Positions 1 through 10,370 are shown, counted from the first letter of the stretch. The stretch: DNA of 64,000 nt from Paracoccus kondratievae (GCF_009301415.1 NZ_CP045072.1:407501-471500); one strand, 5' to 3'. Numbers and translations: made by a program. Notes: generated by a model not told the origin, from the sequence alone.

Positions 1-92
1 TTGCGGCGGAAATATTCAAGTTGCCGCTCGTTCATGAAAGGTTCGTCTTCGGCGGGGCGATAATCTTCAGGCAGAAAGATCTGGGCTTTCAT
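1..92 (-). CDS. dksA: RNA polymerase-binding transcription factor DksA (5' end only, runs off the window)
   Basis: The 30 visible codons read MKAQIFLPEDYRPAEDEPFM and continue NERQLEYFRR, the characteristic N-terminus of alphaproteobacterial DksA. The start codon is at 90-92 on the minus strand and is preceded by a strong GGAGG Shine-Dalgarno. The coiled coil with its acidic tip and the zinc finger lie beyond the left edge. DksA binds the secondary channel of RNA polymerase and works with ppGpp in the stringent response. It is transcribed away from the MoxR gene, so the 163 bp up to 256 hold two divergent promoters. Confidence 0.85.
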   Translation of the reverse strand, partial: MKAQIFLPEDYRPAEDEPFMNERQLEYFRR

Positions 93-255
93 CGTTCCTC
101 CGGCATCCGGGCGGCTTGTATGCCCGGACCTTGCGGCCCCCTTAAAGTATGGCAGGGGAATTGTCACTAGCCCTTTCCGTTCCGCCTTGCCCCGCCAGCT
201 TGCAGAGCGGGTCTCTGCTGGCTAGGGTCGCGCAGATTGCGCAAAGGACAGGCGG

Positions 256-1095
256 ATGCAGTTTTCCTCGACCGAAACCTATGTGGCACCCCCCGATCTC
301 GCCATGGCCGTGAATGCGGCGATCACGCTTGAGCGGCCCTTGCTGGTCAAGGGCGAGCCGGGCACGGGCAAGACCGAGCTGGCGCGGCAGGTTGCCGCAA
401 GCCTGAATCTGCCCATCGTTGAATGGCATGTGAAATCGACCACGCGCGCCCAGCAGGGGCTTTACGAATATGATGCCGTGTCGCGGCTGCGGGACAGCCA
501 GCTTGGTGATCCGCGCGTGCATGACATCGCCAACTATATCCGCAAGGGCAAGCTGTGGCAGGCCTTCGATGCGGAAAGCAAGGTCGTGCTGCTGATCGAC
601 GAGGTCGATAAGGCCGATATCGAATTTCCCAATGACCTCTTGCAGGAACTCGACCGCATGGAGTTCCATGTCTACGAGACCGGAGAGACCGTGCGCGCCC
701 GCCACCGGCCCGTGGTCATCATCACCTCGAACAATGAAAAGGAACTGCCCGACGCGTTTCTGCGCCGCTGTTTTTTCCACTACATCCGGTTCCCTGATGC
801 AGAGACGCTGAAGCGTATCGTCGAGGTGCATTACCCCGGGCTCAAGCGCCGCATTCTTGACGAGGCGCTGAGCCAGTTCCTTGAACTGCGCGAGGTGCAG
901 GGGCTTAAGAAAAAACCCTCGACCAGCGAGCTTTTGGACTGGCTCAAGCTGATCCTTGCCGAAGACCTTGCCCCCGAGGACCTGCGCCGCCCGGCCGGAG
1001 AGATGCTGCCCCGGCTGCATGGTGCGCTGCTTAAGAACGAACAGGATGTGGCGCTGTTCGAACGGCTGGCCTTTATGGCGCGGAGACAGAGGTGA
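256..1095 (+). CDS. MoxR-family AAA+ ATPase
   Basis: This 279-residue protein is one AAA+ module of the MoxR type: Walker A GEPGTGKT at 33-40, Walker B LLIDEVDKAD at 112-121, sensor-1 TSNN at 157-160 and an arginine-finger region FLRRC near 168-172. MoxR proteins are chaperone-like ATPases that assist maturation of partner proteins or metal-cofactor insertion. In related bacteria such genes are usually followed by a von Willebrand factor A (CoxE-like) gene. Here the next gene is an acetyltransferase overlapping it by 4 bp (GTGA), so no VWA partner is adjacent. Family assignment is firm; the client is unknown. Confidence 0.9.
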   Translation: MQFSSTETYVAPPDLAMAVNAAITLERPLLVKGEPGTGKTELARQVAASLNLPIVEWHVKSTTRAQQGLYEYDAVSRLRDSQLGDPRVHDIANYIRKGKLWQAFDAESKVVLLIDEVDKADIEFPNDLLQELDRMEFHVYETGETVRARHRPVVIITSNNEKELPDAFLRRCFFHYIRFPDAETLKRIVEVHYPGLKRRILDEALSQFLELREVQGLKKKPSTSELLDWLKLILAEDLAPEDLRRPAGEMLPRLHGALLKNEQDVALFERLAFMARRQR

Positions 1096-1532
1096 TCCGT
1101 CCCCTTCGCCCTCAGGATCGCAGGGGTTGGCAGCGTCTCTACGAGGGCTATCAGGCCTTTTATGGTTTTGCTGACCGCCCGGCTGAATTCTATGACCGCG
1201 CCTTTGCCAGACTGTCCTCGGGTGAGGCGCGCGACTTTCACGGGCTGGTGGCCGAGGTCGATGGCCGGCTGGTCGGGCTGACCCATTACGTCTTTCACCC
1301 CAACCTGTGGCGCGATGAGGGGGTCTGCTATTTGCAGGACCTGTTCACCTCGTCCGAGGCACGGGGCAGGGGTGTTGCCCGCGCGCTGATCGAGGCCGTT
1401 TATGAGGCGGCGGATGCTGCCGGCGTGCCTGCGGTCTATTGGCTGACGGCCGAGGACAATTATCCGGCCCGGATGCTATATGATCGGGTGGCGGCGAAAT
1501 CGCCCTTTATCCGCTACAACCGCAAGCTTTGA
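1092..1532 (+). CDS. GNAT-family N-acetyltransferase
   Basis: This 146-residue protein shows the GNAT fold signature: an N-terminal IRPLRPQD strand, a central GLTHYVFHP strand, and motif A EARGRGVARALIEA near 93-106 with the R-x-x-G-x-G/A loop that binds the acetyl-CoA pyrophosphate. It ends with an ENYPARMLYDRV helix typical of small-molecule or amino-acid acetyltransferases. The GTG start overlaps the MoxR stop, which indicates translational coupling. The acceptor substrate cannot be told from the sequence. Confidence 0.85.
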   Translation: MIRPLRPQDRRGWQRLYEGYQAFYGFADRPAEFYDRAFARLSSGEARDFHGLVAEVDGRLVGLTHYVFHPNLWRDEGVCYLQDLFTSSEARGRGVARALIEAVYEAADAAGVPAVYWLTAEDNYPARMLYDRVAAKSPFIRYNRKL

Positions 1533-1540
1533 CCAAACGA

Positions 1541-1568
1541 AAAGGGCGGTCCCGTAAGACCGCCCTTT
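1541..1568. terminator. Bidirectional intrinsic terminator
   Basis: Perfect 11-bp stem (AAAGGGCGGTC / GACCGCCCTTT) with a 6-nt loop. It sits between the convergent acetyltransferase and transglycosylase genes. The A-run on one side and T-run on the other let it work in both directions. Confidence 0.8.
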
Positions 1569-1589
1569 CCAGATCTGCTGTCCCTCGCC

Positions 1590-2084
1590 TTAGCGCAGGC
1601 CGGTTTCTTTCAACAGGCCCTTGCGCTTGGCTTCGTAGTAATACCCGCGGGCATACCATTTCACCGCGGCATCCTTGTTCCCGCCCGAGACCAGATAGGC
1701 CCCGCGCAGATATTTGACGCCGTATTTCAGGTTCGTTTCGGCATCCAGCAGGCCAGCGGCAGAGCCGCGATACCCCATGCCCCGCGCGGTGGCGGGCAGG
1801 ATTTGCATCAGCCCATAATAGGGACCGTTGCGGGCGCCGGGCCGGTGGCGCGATTCGCGGATGATGACGCGATGCACCAGATCAACCGGCACGTCGTATT
1901 CCGCAGCGTATTTGTTGATCAGCCGACGCAGCTCGGGTGTCTCGTTGGGATGCAGGTTCGCAACCTCGGCGGCCGAGGCGCGCGGTTCGACCAGATACCG
2001 GCGGTCGGGATCCACCCGGTTGTCGCCGCAGGCGCCGAGAGCCAGAACGCTGCCCAGCACCAACAGTCCGATCATGGATTTCAT
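1590..2084 (-). CDS. Lytic transglycosylase SLT-domain lipoprotein
   Basis: This 164-residue protein has a lipoprotein signal peptide with lipobox LGAC and lipidated Cys19. A single SLT (goose-type lysozyme-like) domain follows: RESRHRPGARNGPYYGLMQI, where Glu77 is the predicted catalytic acid, then PATARGMGY and a C-terminal NLKYGVKYLRG helix. It should cleave the MurNAc-GlcNAc bond in peptidoglycan from a membrane-anchored periplasmic position. It is short for the family, the catalytic domain alone. It is a single gene bounded by the terminator at 1541-1568 on its 3' side. Confidence 0.88.
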   Translation of the reverse strand: MKSMIGLLVLGSVLALGACGDNRVDPDRRYLVEPRASAAEVANLHPNETPELRRLINKYAAEYDVPVDLVHRVIIRESRHRPGARNGPYYGLMQILPATARGMGYRGSAAGLLDAETNLKYGVKYLRGAYLVSGGNKDAAVKWYARGYYYEAKRKGLLKETGLR

Positions 2085-2153
2085 GACTGCCCCTTGTCTT
2101 GGTGATTGTCCAAGGGATTAGCCGGGTCCGGGTCCGGGATGGTAATCAAAAGA

Positions 2154-2182
2154 ATGGACCGCCCGCGGTGCGGGCGGTCCAT
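2154..2182 (-). terminator. Intrinsic terminator of lpd
   Basis: Perfect 12-bp stem (ATGGACCGCCCG / CGGGCGGTCCAT) with a 5-nt loop, about 50 bp past the lpd stop. On the minus strand it is followed by TCTTTTGATT. Confidence 0.8.
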
Positions 2183-2232
2183 CGGCGGAAACCCGCCACA
2201 CGCTGCGGCGGGTTTAGGTGAAGTTTCGCCGA

Positions 2233-3627
2233 TCAGGCGTGAATAGCACCGTCACCGCAGGCCAGAGCCGCCTCACGCACCGCCTCCGAGCAGGTCGGGT
2301 GGGCGTGACAGGTCAGCGCGATGTCCTGAGCAGAGGCACCGAATTCCATCGCAACGCTGACCTCGTGAATCATCTCGCCAGCGTTCGGGCCGATGATATG
2401 GCAGCCAAGCACCCGGTCGGTGTCGGCATCGGCGATCATCTTGACGAAGCCTTCGGCCTGGAACAGCGCCTTGGCGCGTGCGTTGCCCATAAAGGGGAAC
2501 TTGCCGACCTTGATCTTGCGGTCGTTGGCCTTGGCGGCCTCTTCGGTCAGGCCGACCGAGGCGACCTCAGGCGTGGTATAGATCACGCCGGGGATGATGT
2601 CGTAATTCACATGGCCATGTTTGCCGGCGATGACCTCGGCAACTGCCATACCTTCGTCCTCGGCTTTGTGGGCCAGCATCGGACCGGGCACCGCGTCGCC
2701 GATGGCATAAATGCCCGGCACGCTGGTCTGCCAATGCTTGTCGATCTGAACAAAGCCGCGATCGGTCAGCGCGACCCCGACCTTGTCGAGGCCAAGGCCG
2801 GTGACATAGGGGCGGCGGCCGGTGGCGACCAGCACGCATTCGGCCTTGATCTCATGCTCGCTGTCGTCCTTGCGCAGCTTGTATTTGACCTCGGCCTTGC
2901 CCTTTTCGACCTCGACCTCTTGCACGGCGGCGCCAAGAACGAATTTCAGACCCTGCTTGGCCAGGATGCGCTGGAACTGCTTTTGCACCTCGCCATCCAT
3001 ACCGGGGGTGATAGCGTCGAGATATTCGACAACAGTCACCTCGGCGCCCAGACGGGCATAGACCGAACCAAGCTCAAGGCCGATCACGCCGGCACCGATC
3101 ACCACCATTGATTTCGGGATCTTGGGCAGGGACAGCGCGCCGGTGGAATCGACGACGATGCCAGCCGCGTTATCGACCTCGACCCCTTTCAGGCTCGCCG
3201 GTTCCGAGCCCGAGGCGATAACGATGTTCTTGGTTTCGTGAACGGTGTCGCCGACCTTGACCTTGCCGGGGGCCTCGATGCTGGCCCAACCCTTGAGCCA
3301 GTCGATCTTGTTCTTTTTGAACAGGAACTCGATGCCCTTGGTGTTCCCGCCGACCGTCTCGGCCTTATAGCCCTGCATCTTTTCCCAATCGACCTTGGGC
3401 TTGGCACCCATCAGGCCCATTTTCTCAAAATTCTCATGGGTTTCATGCAGCAGGTGGCTGGCATGGAGAAGCGCCTTTGAGGGAATGCAGCCCACGTTCA
3501 GGCAGGTCCCGCCCAGGGTTTCGCGCCTCTCGACGCAGGCGACCTTCAGCCCCAGCTGGGCGGCGCGGATCGCGCAGACATAGCCGCCGGGACCGGCGCC
3601 GATCACGATCAGATCATAGGTGGGCAT
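2233..3627 (-). CDS. lpd: Dihydrolipoyl dehydrogenase (E3 of the 2-oxoglutarate dehydrogenase complex)
   Basis: A 464-residue flavoprotein that reoxidises dihydrolipoamide on the E2 subunit with NAD+. An FAD-binding GAGPGG lies at 10-15, the redox disulfide in [13 protein letters not shown] (Cys42, Cys47), an NAD-binding [10 protein letters not shown] segment follows, and the C-terminal catalytic pair is in HAHPTCSEA (His443, Glu448). It is the last gene of the minus-strand TCA block, after sucA and sucB, so it most likely serves the 2-oxoglutarate complex. E3 can be shared with the pyruvate and branched-chain complexes, and the sequence does not exclude that. Confidence 0.95.
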   Translation of the reverse strand: MPTYDLIVIGAGPGGYVCAIRAAQLGLKVACVERRETLGGTCLNVGCIPSKALLHASHLLHETHENFEKMGLMGAKPKVDWEKMQGYKAETVGGNTKGIEFLFKKNKIDWLKGWASIEAPGKVKVGDTVHETKNIVIASGSEPASLKGVEVDNAAGIVVDSTGALSLPKIPKSMVVIGAGVIGLELGSVYARLGAEVTVVEYLDAITPGMDGEVQKQFQRILAKQGLKFVLGAAVQEVEVEKGKAEVKYKLRKDDSEHEIKAECVLVATGRRPYVTGLGLDKVGVALTDRGFVQIDKHWQTSVPGIYAIGDAVPGPMLAHKAEDEGMAVAEVIAGKHGHVNYDIIPGVIYTTPEVASVGLTEEAAKANDRKIKVGKFPFMGNARAKALFQAEGFVKMIADADTDRVLGCHIIGPNAGEMIHEVSVAMEFGASAQDIALTCHAHPTCSEAVREAALACGDGAIHA

Positions 3628-3677
3628 TCGGGCTCTCCTTGCAGTTCACGGGCCGCGTGCGGCGCCGCTTGTTCGGT

Positions 3678-4070
3678 TCAGGTAAATAAGGTGATTACGA
3701 TCATCACCAGGGTGGCGATGAACCCAGCCGCCCAGATGACCGATCGCCACGGCGACCAGCCAAAGGCATAGGCGGGAATGTAAAGCAGCCGCGCCAGCAG
3801 ATAGGTCCACGAGCAAAGCACGGTCAGGGGTGAGCTGGCATCCGACAGGACCACCACCACCACGGCGATGGTAAACAGGATCAGCCCTTCGAAATGATTG
3901 TTCACCGCGCGGCGCAACCGTCCGGTCAGGGCCGAGAATTCGGGTTGTGTGTCGCGCGGGCTGGCGTTCCATGACACGCCCACGTCGCGGTTCATCGAGG
4001 CCGCGGCCAGACCGATCTGCACAGCTTGCAGCAGCGCCGCGAGGGCAAGGGCGGTGGTTTCGGCTGCCAT
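3678..4070 (-). CDS. MAPEG-family membrane protein
   Basis: A protein of about 130 residues with four predicted membrane helices (TTALALAALLQAVQIGLAA at the start, GLILFTIAVVVVVL, LLARLLYIPAYAFGW, VIWAAGFIATLVMIVITLF). The loop FSALTGRLRRAVNNHFEG matches the MAPEG family of small membrane proteins related to microsomal glutathione transferases. The ATG at 4068-4070 overlaps the stop of the upstream gene (ATGA); a GTG one codon earlier (4073) is also possible. It lies between sucB and lpd, a position that suggests cotranscription but not a role in the complex. Function unknown. Confidence 0.75.
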   Translation of the reverse strand: MAAETTALALAALLQAVQIGLAAASMNRDVGVSWNASPRDTQPEFSALTGRLRRAVNNHFEGLILFTIAVVVVVLSDASSPLTVLCSWTYLLARLLYIPAYAFGWSPWRSVIWAAGFIATLVMIVITLFT

Positions 4071-4327
4071 CACGCGGTCTCGACAAAGTGGAATTCGGTG
4101 GCCGAAACGCCGGCCTGGCTGTTAAAGACGCCGGCCGCCCCTTCAAGATACGCTTTGGCTTTCCCGGCGTCGCTGACCTGAAACAGCGCCCATGCGCTTT
4201 GATCGTTTTCCCGCCACAGCTGCAGCAGCGACAGGCCGTTACCGCCCCGATCTTCGGCATCCGCGTCAAAGGCGGTGCGGAAACGGGCGTATTCGGCAAC
4301 GCGGTAATGGGCGATCATCTGGGCCAT
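4070..4327 (-). CDS. Small conserved hypothetical protein
   Basis: An 85-residue soluble protein. The alternating strand/helix pattern (IAHYRVAEYARFRTAFDADA, then SLLQLWRENDQSAWALFQVS and AKAYLEGAAGVFNSQ) resembles a small dimeric ferredoxin-like barrel of the ABM type. This is a fold impression only. It has no signal peptide or catalytic motif. The start follows an AGGAGAG ribosome-binding site. It is translationally coupled to the MAPEG gene by an ATGA overlap, so the two probably act together or are at least made together. Confidence 0.65.
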   Translation of the reverse strand: MAQMIAHYRVAEYARFRTAFDADAEDRGGNGLSLLQLWRENDQSAWALFQVSDAGKAKAYLEGAAGVFNSQAGVSATEFHFVETA

Positions 4328-4430
4328 GGGACTCTCCTCTGTTTTTGGCGCATCTGCCCTGCGGGTTTCCGGGGCGCGGCGCCTTGCAACAGGTCAACGG
4401 GACAGGCCGGAAAGAGTTGCGCGGTGATCG

Positions 4431-4459
4431 GGCCGGGGGCAGTCGCGCCGCCCCCGACC
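4431..4459 (-). terminator. Possible terminator hairpin after sucB
   Basis: A 10-bp GC-rich stem (one G-U pair) with a 9-nt loop, starting 10 nt past the sucB stop. There is no T-run, so it may instead be an attenuator or an mRNA-stabilising hairpin. Confidence 0.4.
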
Positions 4460-4468
4460 CGTCAGAGA

Positions 4469-6013
4469 TCAGAGATCCATCAGCAGGCGGCGCGGATCTT
4501 CGAGCGCCTCTTTTACGCGCACGAGGAAGGTCACGGCGCCCTTGCCGTCCACGATGCGGTGGTCATAGCTCAGCGCCAGATACATCATCGGACGGATGAC
4601 GATCTGACCATCGACCACCACCGGGCGATCCTGGATCTTGTGCATGCCGAGGATACCCGACTGCGGCGGGTTCAGGATCGGCGAGGACATGAGCGAGCCA
4701 TAGACGCCACCGTTCGAGATGGTGAAGGTGCCGCCCTGCATCTCGGCCATGGTCAGCTTGCCGTCGCGGGCGCGGGTGCCAAGCTCGGCGATTTCCTTCT
4801 CGATCTGGGCAAAGCTCTTGTGATCGGCGTCACGTACCACCGGCACAACCAGGCCGGACGGCGTGCCGACGGCAACACCCATATGGACAAAGTTCTTGTA
4901 GACGATGTCGCCGCCGTCGATTTCGGCGTTGACCTCGGGCACTTCTTTCAGCGCGTGGCAGCAGGCCTTCACAAAGAAGGACATGAAGCCCAGCTTGACT
5001 TTGTGCTTTTTCTCGAACTGGTCCTTGTAGGTGCTGCGCAGGTCCATGATGCCTTTCATGTCCACCTCGTTATAGGTGGTCAGCATCGCGGCGGTGTTCT
5101 GCGCGTCTTTCAGACGACGGGCGATGGTGGCGCGCAGGCGGGTCATCTTGACGCGCTCTTCGCGGGCGGCGTCCTCGGCCGAGCTGGGCGCACGCGGAGC
5201 TGCCGCAGGGGCAGGAGCGGCCGAGGCAGCAGGCGCGGCAGCGGCGCGGGCCACATCCTCTTTCATCACGCGGCCATCGCGGCCGGTGCCGGTCACGGCG
5301 TCGCGGTTGATACCGGCTTCGGCCATGGCTTTTTTGGCCGACGGTGCGTCCTCGACATCCTTGCGGGCGGCCGGGGTCTCAGCGCTGGGGGTACTGGGGG
5401 CCGGAGCTGCAGCGGCTGCAGCAGCAGGGGCGCTGGCTTCGGTCGCGGCACCGGCGGCACCTTCGGTGATGATCGCCAGACGGGCGCTGGCATCAACCGT
5501 CGCCCCTTCGGGGGCAAGGATTTCAGCCAGAACGCCAGCGGCGGGGGCCGGGACCTCGACCGAGACCTTGTCGGTTTCGAGCTCGCACAGCATCTCATCC
5601 TGCGCGACGGCATCGCCGACCTTTTTGAACCAGGTCGCAACCGTGGCTTCTGTCACGCTTTCGCCCAGGGTGGGCACCATCACATCGACGGATTTTCCGC
5701 TCATCTTCTTTTGTCCTTCCTGAGCCTTGGTGCCCGCATCAGCCTTGGGCAACATTTCTTCGGGGCCCGCATCGCCCTCTTCCATGATCTGCGCGAGCAG
5801 GGCGTTGGGTGCGACTACCGCGCCTTCGGGCGCGACGATCTCGGCCAGCTTGCCTGCCACGGGCGAGGGAACCTCGACCGTCACCTTGTCCGTTTCCAGC
5901 TCACACAGCATTTCATCCACCGCGACGCGGTCACCCGGTTTCTTGAACCAGGTGGCCACGGTCGCCTCGGATACCGATTCCCCTAGGGTGGGGACGCGTA
6001 GTTCCACTGCCAT
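4469..6013 (-). CDS. sucB: 2-Oxoglutarate dehydrogenase E2, dihydrolipoyllysine succinyltransferase
   Basis: A 514-residue E2 with two N-terminal lipoyl domains. Lipoylated Lys43 and Lys149 each lie in a CELETDKV motif. Alanine/proline-rich linkers join them to a peripheral subunit-binding domain (about 215-258, [11 protein letters not shown]). The catalytic domain ends in [10 protein letters not shown] with His485 and Asp489. It transfers the succinyl group to CoA and forms the core of the complex. Many E2o proteins carry only one lipoyl domain; two near-duplicate domains is the less common layout. It starts 2 nt after the sucA stop, so the two are one transcript. Confidence 0.95.
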   Translation of the reverse strand: MAVELRVPTLGESVSEATVATWFKKPGDRVAVDEMLCELETDKVTVEVPSPVAGKLAEIVAPEGAVVAPNALLAQIMEEGDAGPEEMLPKADAGTKAQEGQKKMSGKSVDVMVPTLGESVTEATVATWFKKVGDAVAQDEMLCELETDKVSVEVPAPAAGVLAEILAPEGATVDASARLAIITEGAAGAATEASAPAAAAAAAPAPSTPSAETPAARKDVEDAPSAKKAMAEAGINRDAVTGTGRDGRVMKEDVARAAAAPAASAAPAPAAAPRAPSSAEDAAREERVKMTRLRATIARRLKDAQNTAAMLTTYNEVDMKGIMDLRSTYKDQFEKKHKVKLGFMSFFVKACCHALKEVPEVNAEIDGGDIVYKNFVHMGVAVGTPSGLVVPVVRDADHKSFAQIEKEIAELGTRARDGKLTMAEMQGGTFTISNGGVYGSLMSSPILNPPQSGILGMHKIQDRPVVVDGQIVIRPMMYLALSYDHRIVDGKGAVTFLVRVKEALEDPRRLLMDL

Positions 6014-6015
6014 TA

Positions 6016-8982
6016 TCAGGCCCCGACGGTGATGGCTTCTTGAACCAGCGCCTCTTGCTCGGCCTTGTGGCGCGAGGCCAGACCGGTTGCCGGAGAAGCG
6101 GCCGCGTTACGGCCGACATAGCGCGCGCGTGCGTGCCTGGCGCCGATGCGCGACAGAACCCATTCGATATTGGGTTCGACAAAGCTCCAGCCACCCTGGT
6201 TCTTGGGTTCTTCCTGACACCAGACGATCTCGGCGTTTTTAAAGCGCTCAAGCTCTTTGGACATGGTCTGGGCCGGGAACGGATAGAACTGCTCAAGCCG
6301 CAGGATATAGACATCGTCCGCACCAGCGGCGTCGCGCGCCTGAGCCAGATCGTAATAGACCTTGCCCGAACAGATCACCACGCGGCGGATCTTGTCATCG
6401 GCTGCCAGCTTGAATTCCGACTTGCCGCGATCGGCGTCGTCCAGCAGCACCCGGTTGAAGGTCGAGCCGGTCATGAACTCATCGGCCGACGAGACCGCCA
6501 GCGGGTGACGCAGCAGCGATTTCGGCGTCATCAGCACCAGCGGCTTGCGGAAGGGCCGCTTCAGCTGCCGGCGCAGGATGTGGAAGTAGTTGGCCGGTGT
6601 GGTGCAGTTCGCGACGATCCAGTTGTCCTCGGCGCAAAGCTGCAACCAGCGCTCAAGCCGGGCCGAGCTGTGCTCGGGGCCCTGACCTTCGTAGCCATGC
6701 GGCATCAGCATCACGAGGCCTGACATGCGCAGCCATTTCTTTTCACCCGAGGTGATGAACTGGTCGAACATGATCTGCGCGCCGTTGGCAAAGTCGCCGA
6801 ACTGCGCTTCCCACATGACAAGGCTGTTCGGCTCGGCCAGCGAATAGCCGTATTCAAAGCCAAGCACCGCGTATTCCGACAGCATCGAGTCGATCACCTC
6901 GTAACGCGCCTGCCCGCCGCGGATGTGGTTCAGCGGGTAATAGCGTTCCTCGGTGGTCTGGTTGATAAAGGCCGAATGGCGCTGCGAGAAGGTGCCGCGG
7001 GTCGAGTCCTGACCTGCCAGACGCACCGGATGCCCCTCGGTCAGCAGCGAGCCAAAGGCCAGGGCCTCGCCCGTCGCCCAGTCGAAACCGGTGCCGGTCT
7101 CGAACATCTGTTTCTTGGCTTCCAGCAGGCGACCCACGGTCTTGTGCAGATCAAACCCTTCCGGCACGCGGGTCAGGGCTGCGCCGATCTCGGCCATGGT
7201 TTCGGGGGCGATACCGGTCTGGCCAAGGTTGTCTTCGGCATGTTCGGCCTCGATCCCCGACCACTTGCCGTCCAGCCAGTCGGCCTTGTTCGGCTTGTAG
7301 TTCTTACCGATCTCGAACTCTTCGTTCAGATGGGACTGGAAGGCGGCCTTCATCTCTTCGATCTCGCCCTCGGGGACCAGACCGTCAGCGACCAGACGCT
7401 CGGTGTAAAGCTGCAGAGTCGTCTTGTGGCCCTTGATCTTCTTGTACATCACCGGGTTGGTGAACATCGGCTCATCGCCTTCGTTGTGACCGAAGCGGCG
7501 ATAGCAGAAGATGTCGATGACCACGTCCTTGTGGAATTTCTGACGGAACTCGGTCGCGACCTTGGCGGCATGAACAACCGCTTCGGGGTCGTCGCCGTTC
7601 ACGTGGAAGATCGGCGCCTCGACCATCAGTGCGATGTCGGTGCAATAGGGCGAGGTACGGCTGAAATGCGGCGCCGTGGTAAAGCCGATCTGGTTGTTCA
7701 CCACGATATGGATGGTGCCGCCAGTGCGGTGGCCGCGAATACCCGAAAGCTGGAAGCATTCGGCCACGATGCCCTGTCCGGCAAATGCCGCGTCGCCATG
7801 CAGCAGGATCGGCAGGACGGCGGTGCGATAGGTCTGGTCCGACAGTTGGTCCTGCTTGGCGCGGGCCTTGCCCAGCACGACCGGGTTCACCGCCTCAAGG
7901 TGCGAGGGGTTGGCGGTCAGCGACAGGTGCACGGTATTGCTGTCGAAGGTCCGGTCCGACGAGGCGCCGAGGTGATATTTCACGTCGCCCGAGCCGTCCA
8001 CGTCATCGGGCTTGTAGCTGCCGCCCTGGAATTCGTGGAAGATGGCGCGATAGGGTTTGCCCATCACATTGGCCAGAACCGACAGGCGACCGCGGTGGGG
8101 CATGCCGATGACGATGTCCTTGACGCCAAGCGCCCCCCCGCGCTTGATGATCTGCTCCATCGCCGGGATCAGCGCCTCACCACCGTCAAGGCCGAAACGC
8201 TTGGTCCCCATGTATTTGACATGCAGGAACTTTTCAAAGCCCTCGGCCTCGACCAGTTTGTTGAGGATGGCGCGGCGGCCTTCGCGGGTAAAGGCGATCT
8301 CTTTGCCATAACCCTCGATACGCTCTTTCAGCCATGCCGCCTGCTCGGGGTCCGAGATATGCATGTATTGCAGCGCGAAGGTACCGCAATAGGTGCGCTT
8401 CATCAGGTCAACGATCTGACGGATCGTGGCGATCTGCAGTCCCAGCACGTTGTCGATAAAGATGGGCCTGTCCAGATCGGCGTCGGTGAACCCGTAAGTC
8501 TTGGGATCAAGCTCGCCGTGATCGGGGATCTCGCGCATGCCAAGCGGATCCAGATCGGCGTGCAGATGGCCCCGGATGCGGAAGGCGCGGATCAGCATGA
8601 TCGCGCGAATGCTGTCCAGAACCGCACGCTTAAGCTGCTCGTCCGACAGGCTGACACCCTTTTCGGCGGCCTTGGTCGCGATCTTGTCCAGCGCCGCCTT
8701 GGCCTCGGCCTTGGGCAGCATGGGCCATTCGCCGGTCAGCGCGGCGGTGGTGTCGTCGGCCGGAACCGGCGGCCAGTCCGGACGCTGCCAGCTTGCGCCC
8801 CTGGCCTCGCGCGTGACGGTCGCCTCGTCATCGCCAAGGCTGCGGAAGAAGGCGTCCCACGCCTGATCCACCGCCTCGGGGTTCTTGGCCCACTGGCCAT
8901 AAAGCTGCTCGACATAGGTCGCGTTGTGACCTTGCAGGAAGCTTGAATCGTGGAAGGCCGAATTGGGAGATTGATCGTTCAT
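6016..8982 (-). CDS. sucA: 2-Oxoglutarate dehydrogenase E1
   Basis: A 988-residue thiamine-diphosphate enzyme that decarboxylates 2-oxoglutarate and succinylates the E2 lipoyl group. The N-terminus carries the conserved E2-binding segment ([18 protein letters not shown]). [15 protein letters not shown] and the [15 protein letters not shown] to [10 protein letters not shown] stretch form the cofactor site, and the transketolase-like C-terminal half includes [20 protein letters not shown]. The length is normal for the family. It follows a 21-nt gap after the glycosyltransferase stop and precedes sucB by 2 nt. Confidence 0.97.
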   Translation of the reverse strand: MNDQSPNSAFHDSSFLQGHNATYVEQLYGQWAKNPEAVDQAWDAFFRSLGDDEATVTREARGASWQRPDWPPVPADDTTAALTGEWPMLPKAEAKAALDKIATKAAEKGVSLSDEQLKRAVLDSIRAIMLIRAFRIRGHLHADLDPLGMREIPDHGELDPKTYGFTDADLDRPIFIDNVLGLQIATIRQIVDLMKRTYCGTFALQYMHISDPEQAAWLKERIEGYGKEIAFTREGRRAILNKLVEAEGFEKFLHVKYMGTKRFGLDGGEALIPAMEQIIKRGGALGVKDIVIGMPHRGRLSVLANVMGKPYRAIFHEFQGGSYKPDDVDGSGDVKYHLGASSDRTFDSNTVHLSLTANPSHLEAVNPVVLGKARAKQDQLSDQTYRTAVLPILLHGDAAFAGQGIVAECFQLSGIRGHRTGGTIHIVVNNQIGFTTAPHFSRTSPYCTDIALMVEAPIFHVNGDDPEAVVHAAKVATEFRQKFHKDVVIDIFCYRRFGHNEGDEPMFTNPVMYKKIKGHKTTLQLYTERLVADGLVPEGEIEEMKAAFQSHLNEEFEIGKNYKPNKADWLDGKWSGIEAEHAEDNLGQTGIAPETMAEIGAALTRVPEGFDLHKTVGRLLEAKKQMFETGTGFDWATGEALAFGSLLTEGHPVRLAGQDSTRGTFSQRHSAFINQTTEERYYPLNHIRGGQARYEVIDSMLSEYAVLGFEYGYSLAEPNSLVMWEAQFGDFANGAQIMFDQFITSGEKKWLRMSGLVMLMPHGYEGQGPEHSSARLERWLQLCAEDNWIVANCTTPANYFHILRRQLKRPFRKPLVLMTPKSLLRHPLAVSSADEFMTGSTFNRVLLDDADRGKSEFKLAADDKIRRVVICSGKVYYDLAQARDAAGADDVYILRLEQFYPFPAQTMSKELERFKNAEIVWCQEEPKNQGGWSFVEPNIEWVLSRIGARHARARYVGRNAAASPATGLASRHKAEQEALVQEAITVGA

Positions 8983-9003
8983 TGGCTTGCCTCCGGGAAA
9001 TCC

Positions 9004-10164
9004 TTATCCGTTCACGCCCGGGTCGGGGGCGGTCGCATTGTTCTGGCCATGGCCGGGCAAAGTCCCGGTCATCAGCCGTGTCTGAAGATCCTGATACCAT
9101 GCCTGCAGCCTTTCACGCGGCTGGCGCCACAGGGCGGGCAGGTTACGTCCGGCCAAAAGGGCCCCGCGCGTCTGCGGCAGGTTCCAGCGACCTCCGGCGA
9201 GGTCTTTTGGCAGCTCGGCCAGCGTCATGCGCAGATACCACAGTGCATAGCGGGCCAGATCGCGCCCGGGCTGGGCCGAATTGCGGCGGACGAAATAAGC
9301 GATGTTGAGCAGGGCGAGCGCGGCATTCACCCGCCGCCGGTCCCGACCTGCCGCAGCCTCAAGATGGTGGATCGGCGCGTCCGGGGCCATGGCAAGGATG
9401 CCGTGGCGACCAAGGCGATAGCTTGCATCCAGATCCTCGGCGATGGCACTGCCGACAAGCCCTTCGTCAAAAGGTTCGCGCAGCGCCACGGCCCGGCGCA
9501 GGGTCAGGGCAAAGCCGACGATGAAATCCAGCCGGACCAGCCCTTGTGGCAGGCTGGTATCGCCCTGCCAGCGCCGCTCGGGCGGGTCATAGGGCAGGAA
9601 TCGCTGGTCTGCGGGGATCATCAGAAGATGGCGCAGGGCAAAGTCGATCACATGCCGTGCCAGTCCGCTTTGGCTGGAAAGCATCCGGTTTACGCGGCCG
9701 GTCTGCTTAAGCTCGCCCGCTTTGGCTGCTTGATGCGCCCAGAAAGTGTTGCAGGCCGAAATGGCGGCGATCCGCCCCTGGGTGTCGGCGCGGTAATGGG
9801 CCATGATCCGGCTTGCGCAGGCAGGATGCAAAAGCGCGTCGTCGTCGATCATGAACAGGATGTCGGCCCGCGCCAGAGCAACGGCCTGATTGCGCTGGAC
9901 GGTCAGGGATTTGCGCTGTGCGGGCTCATAACTTAGCGGACAGCCGCCCATTTCAGCGATCACTGCCGCGACATTGTCGCGGTTCTGTGCCCAGTCCGCA
10001 CTGGCATCGACGATGATAATTTCGGCCGGGCGCTCATCCGAAGCCAGCGCCGCGCGGACGCAATCGCACAGGATGCTGCCGCGATTATAGGTCGAAACAC
10101 AAAGCGCCCAATCATTGGCGCGGGAGGGCAGGGGCGCACGGTCCTGAAGGGGTTCGACGGTCAT
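9004..10164 (-). CDS. Glycosyltransferase, GT-A fold (family 2-like)
   Basis: A 386-residue protein. The N-terminal GT-A signature is WALCVSTYNRGSILCDCVRA, then PAEIIIVDASAD, then the metal/nucleotide-sugar motif FMIDDDALLHP (Asp107-109). A later acidic segment, AEDLDASYRLGRHG, fits the usual catalytic ED region. It would transfer a sugar to an unknown surface or secreted acceptor. No membrane helix is evident. Its position is odd, between sucD and sucA. The terminator-like hairpin at 10309-10345 lies upstream of it, so it may begin its own transcript with sucA downstream. Confidence 0.8.
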   Translation of the reverse strand: MTVEPLQDRAPLPSRANDWALCVSTYNRGSILCDCVRAALASDERPAEIIIVDASADWAQNRDNVAAVIAEMGGCPLSYEPAQRKSLTVQRNQAVALARADILFMIDDDALLHPACASRIMAHYRADTQGRIAAISACNTFWAHQAAKAGELKQTGRVNRMLSSQSGLARHVIDFALRHLLMIPADQRFLPYDPPERRWQGDTSLPQGLVRLDFIVGFALTLRRAVALREPFDEGLVGSAIAEDLDASYRLGRHGILAMAPDAPIHHLEAAAGRDRRRVNAALALLNIAYFVRRNSAQPGRDLARYALWYLRMTLAELPKDLAGGRWNLPQTRGALLAGRNLPALWRQPRERLQAWYQDLQTRLMTGTLPGHGQNNATAPDPGVNG

Positions 10165-10308
10165 GGCGTCTTACCCCAGGCAAAGGTGCAGGTGCCGGGC
10201 CAGGCGACGCGCAGGGCGGCGGGACCGTAACCGAGGCGGGATGCTTCGGCGGTTCTGGCGACGATCTGGCAACGACGGCGGTCCAATCTGGCACCTGTTA
10301 AAAGATCT

Positions 10309-10345
10309 GGCGCGGCCCCCAGTAAAGGTAGGCAGGGGCCACGCC
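10309..10345 (-). terminator. Probable terminator of sucCD
   Basis: An 11-bp stem with one mismatch (GGCG.GGCCCC / GGGGCC.CGCC), 26 nt past the sucD stop and followed on the minus strand by AGATCTTTT. It would separate sucCD from the glycosyltransferase-sucAB part. Confidence 0.6.
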
Positions 10346-10370
10346 CAAGTCAAAAGCCCTTGCGGTCAGG

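Noticed and set aside
3947..8946. Plus-strand open frames of 679 and 673 codons over sucB and sucA
   Set aside because: Shadows of the minus-strand dehydrogenase genes, without family motifs.
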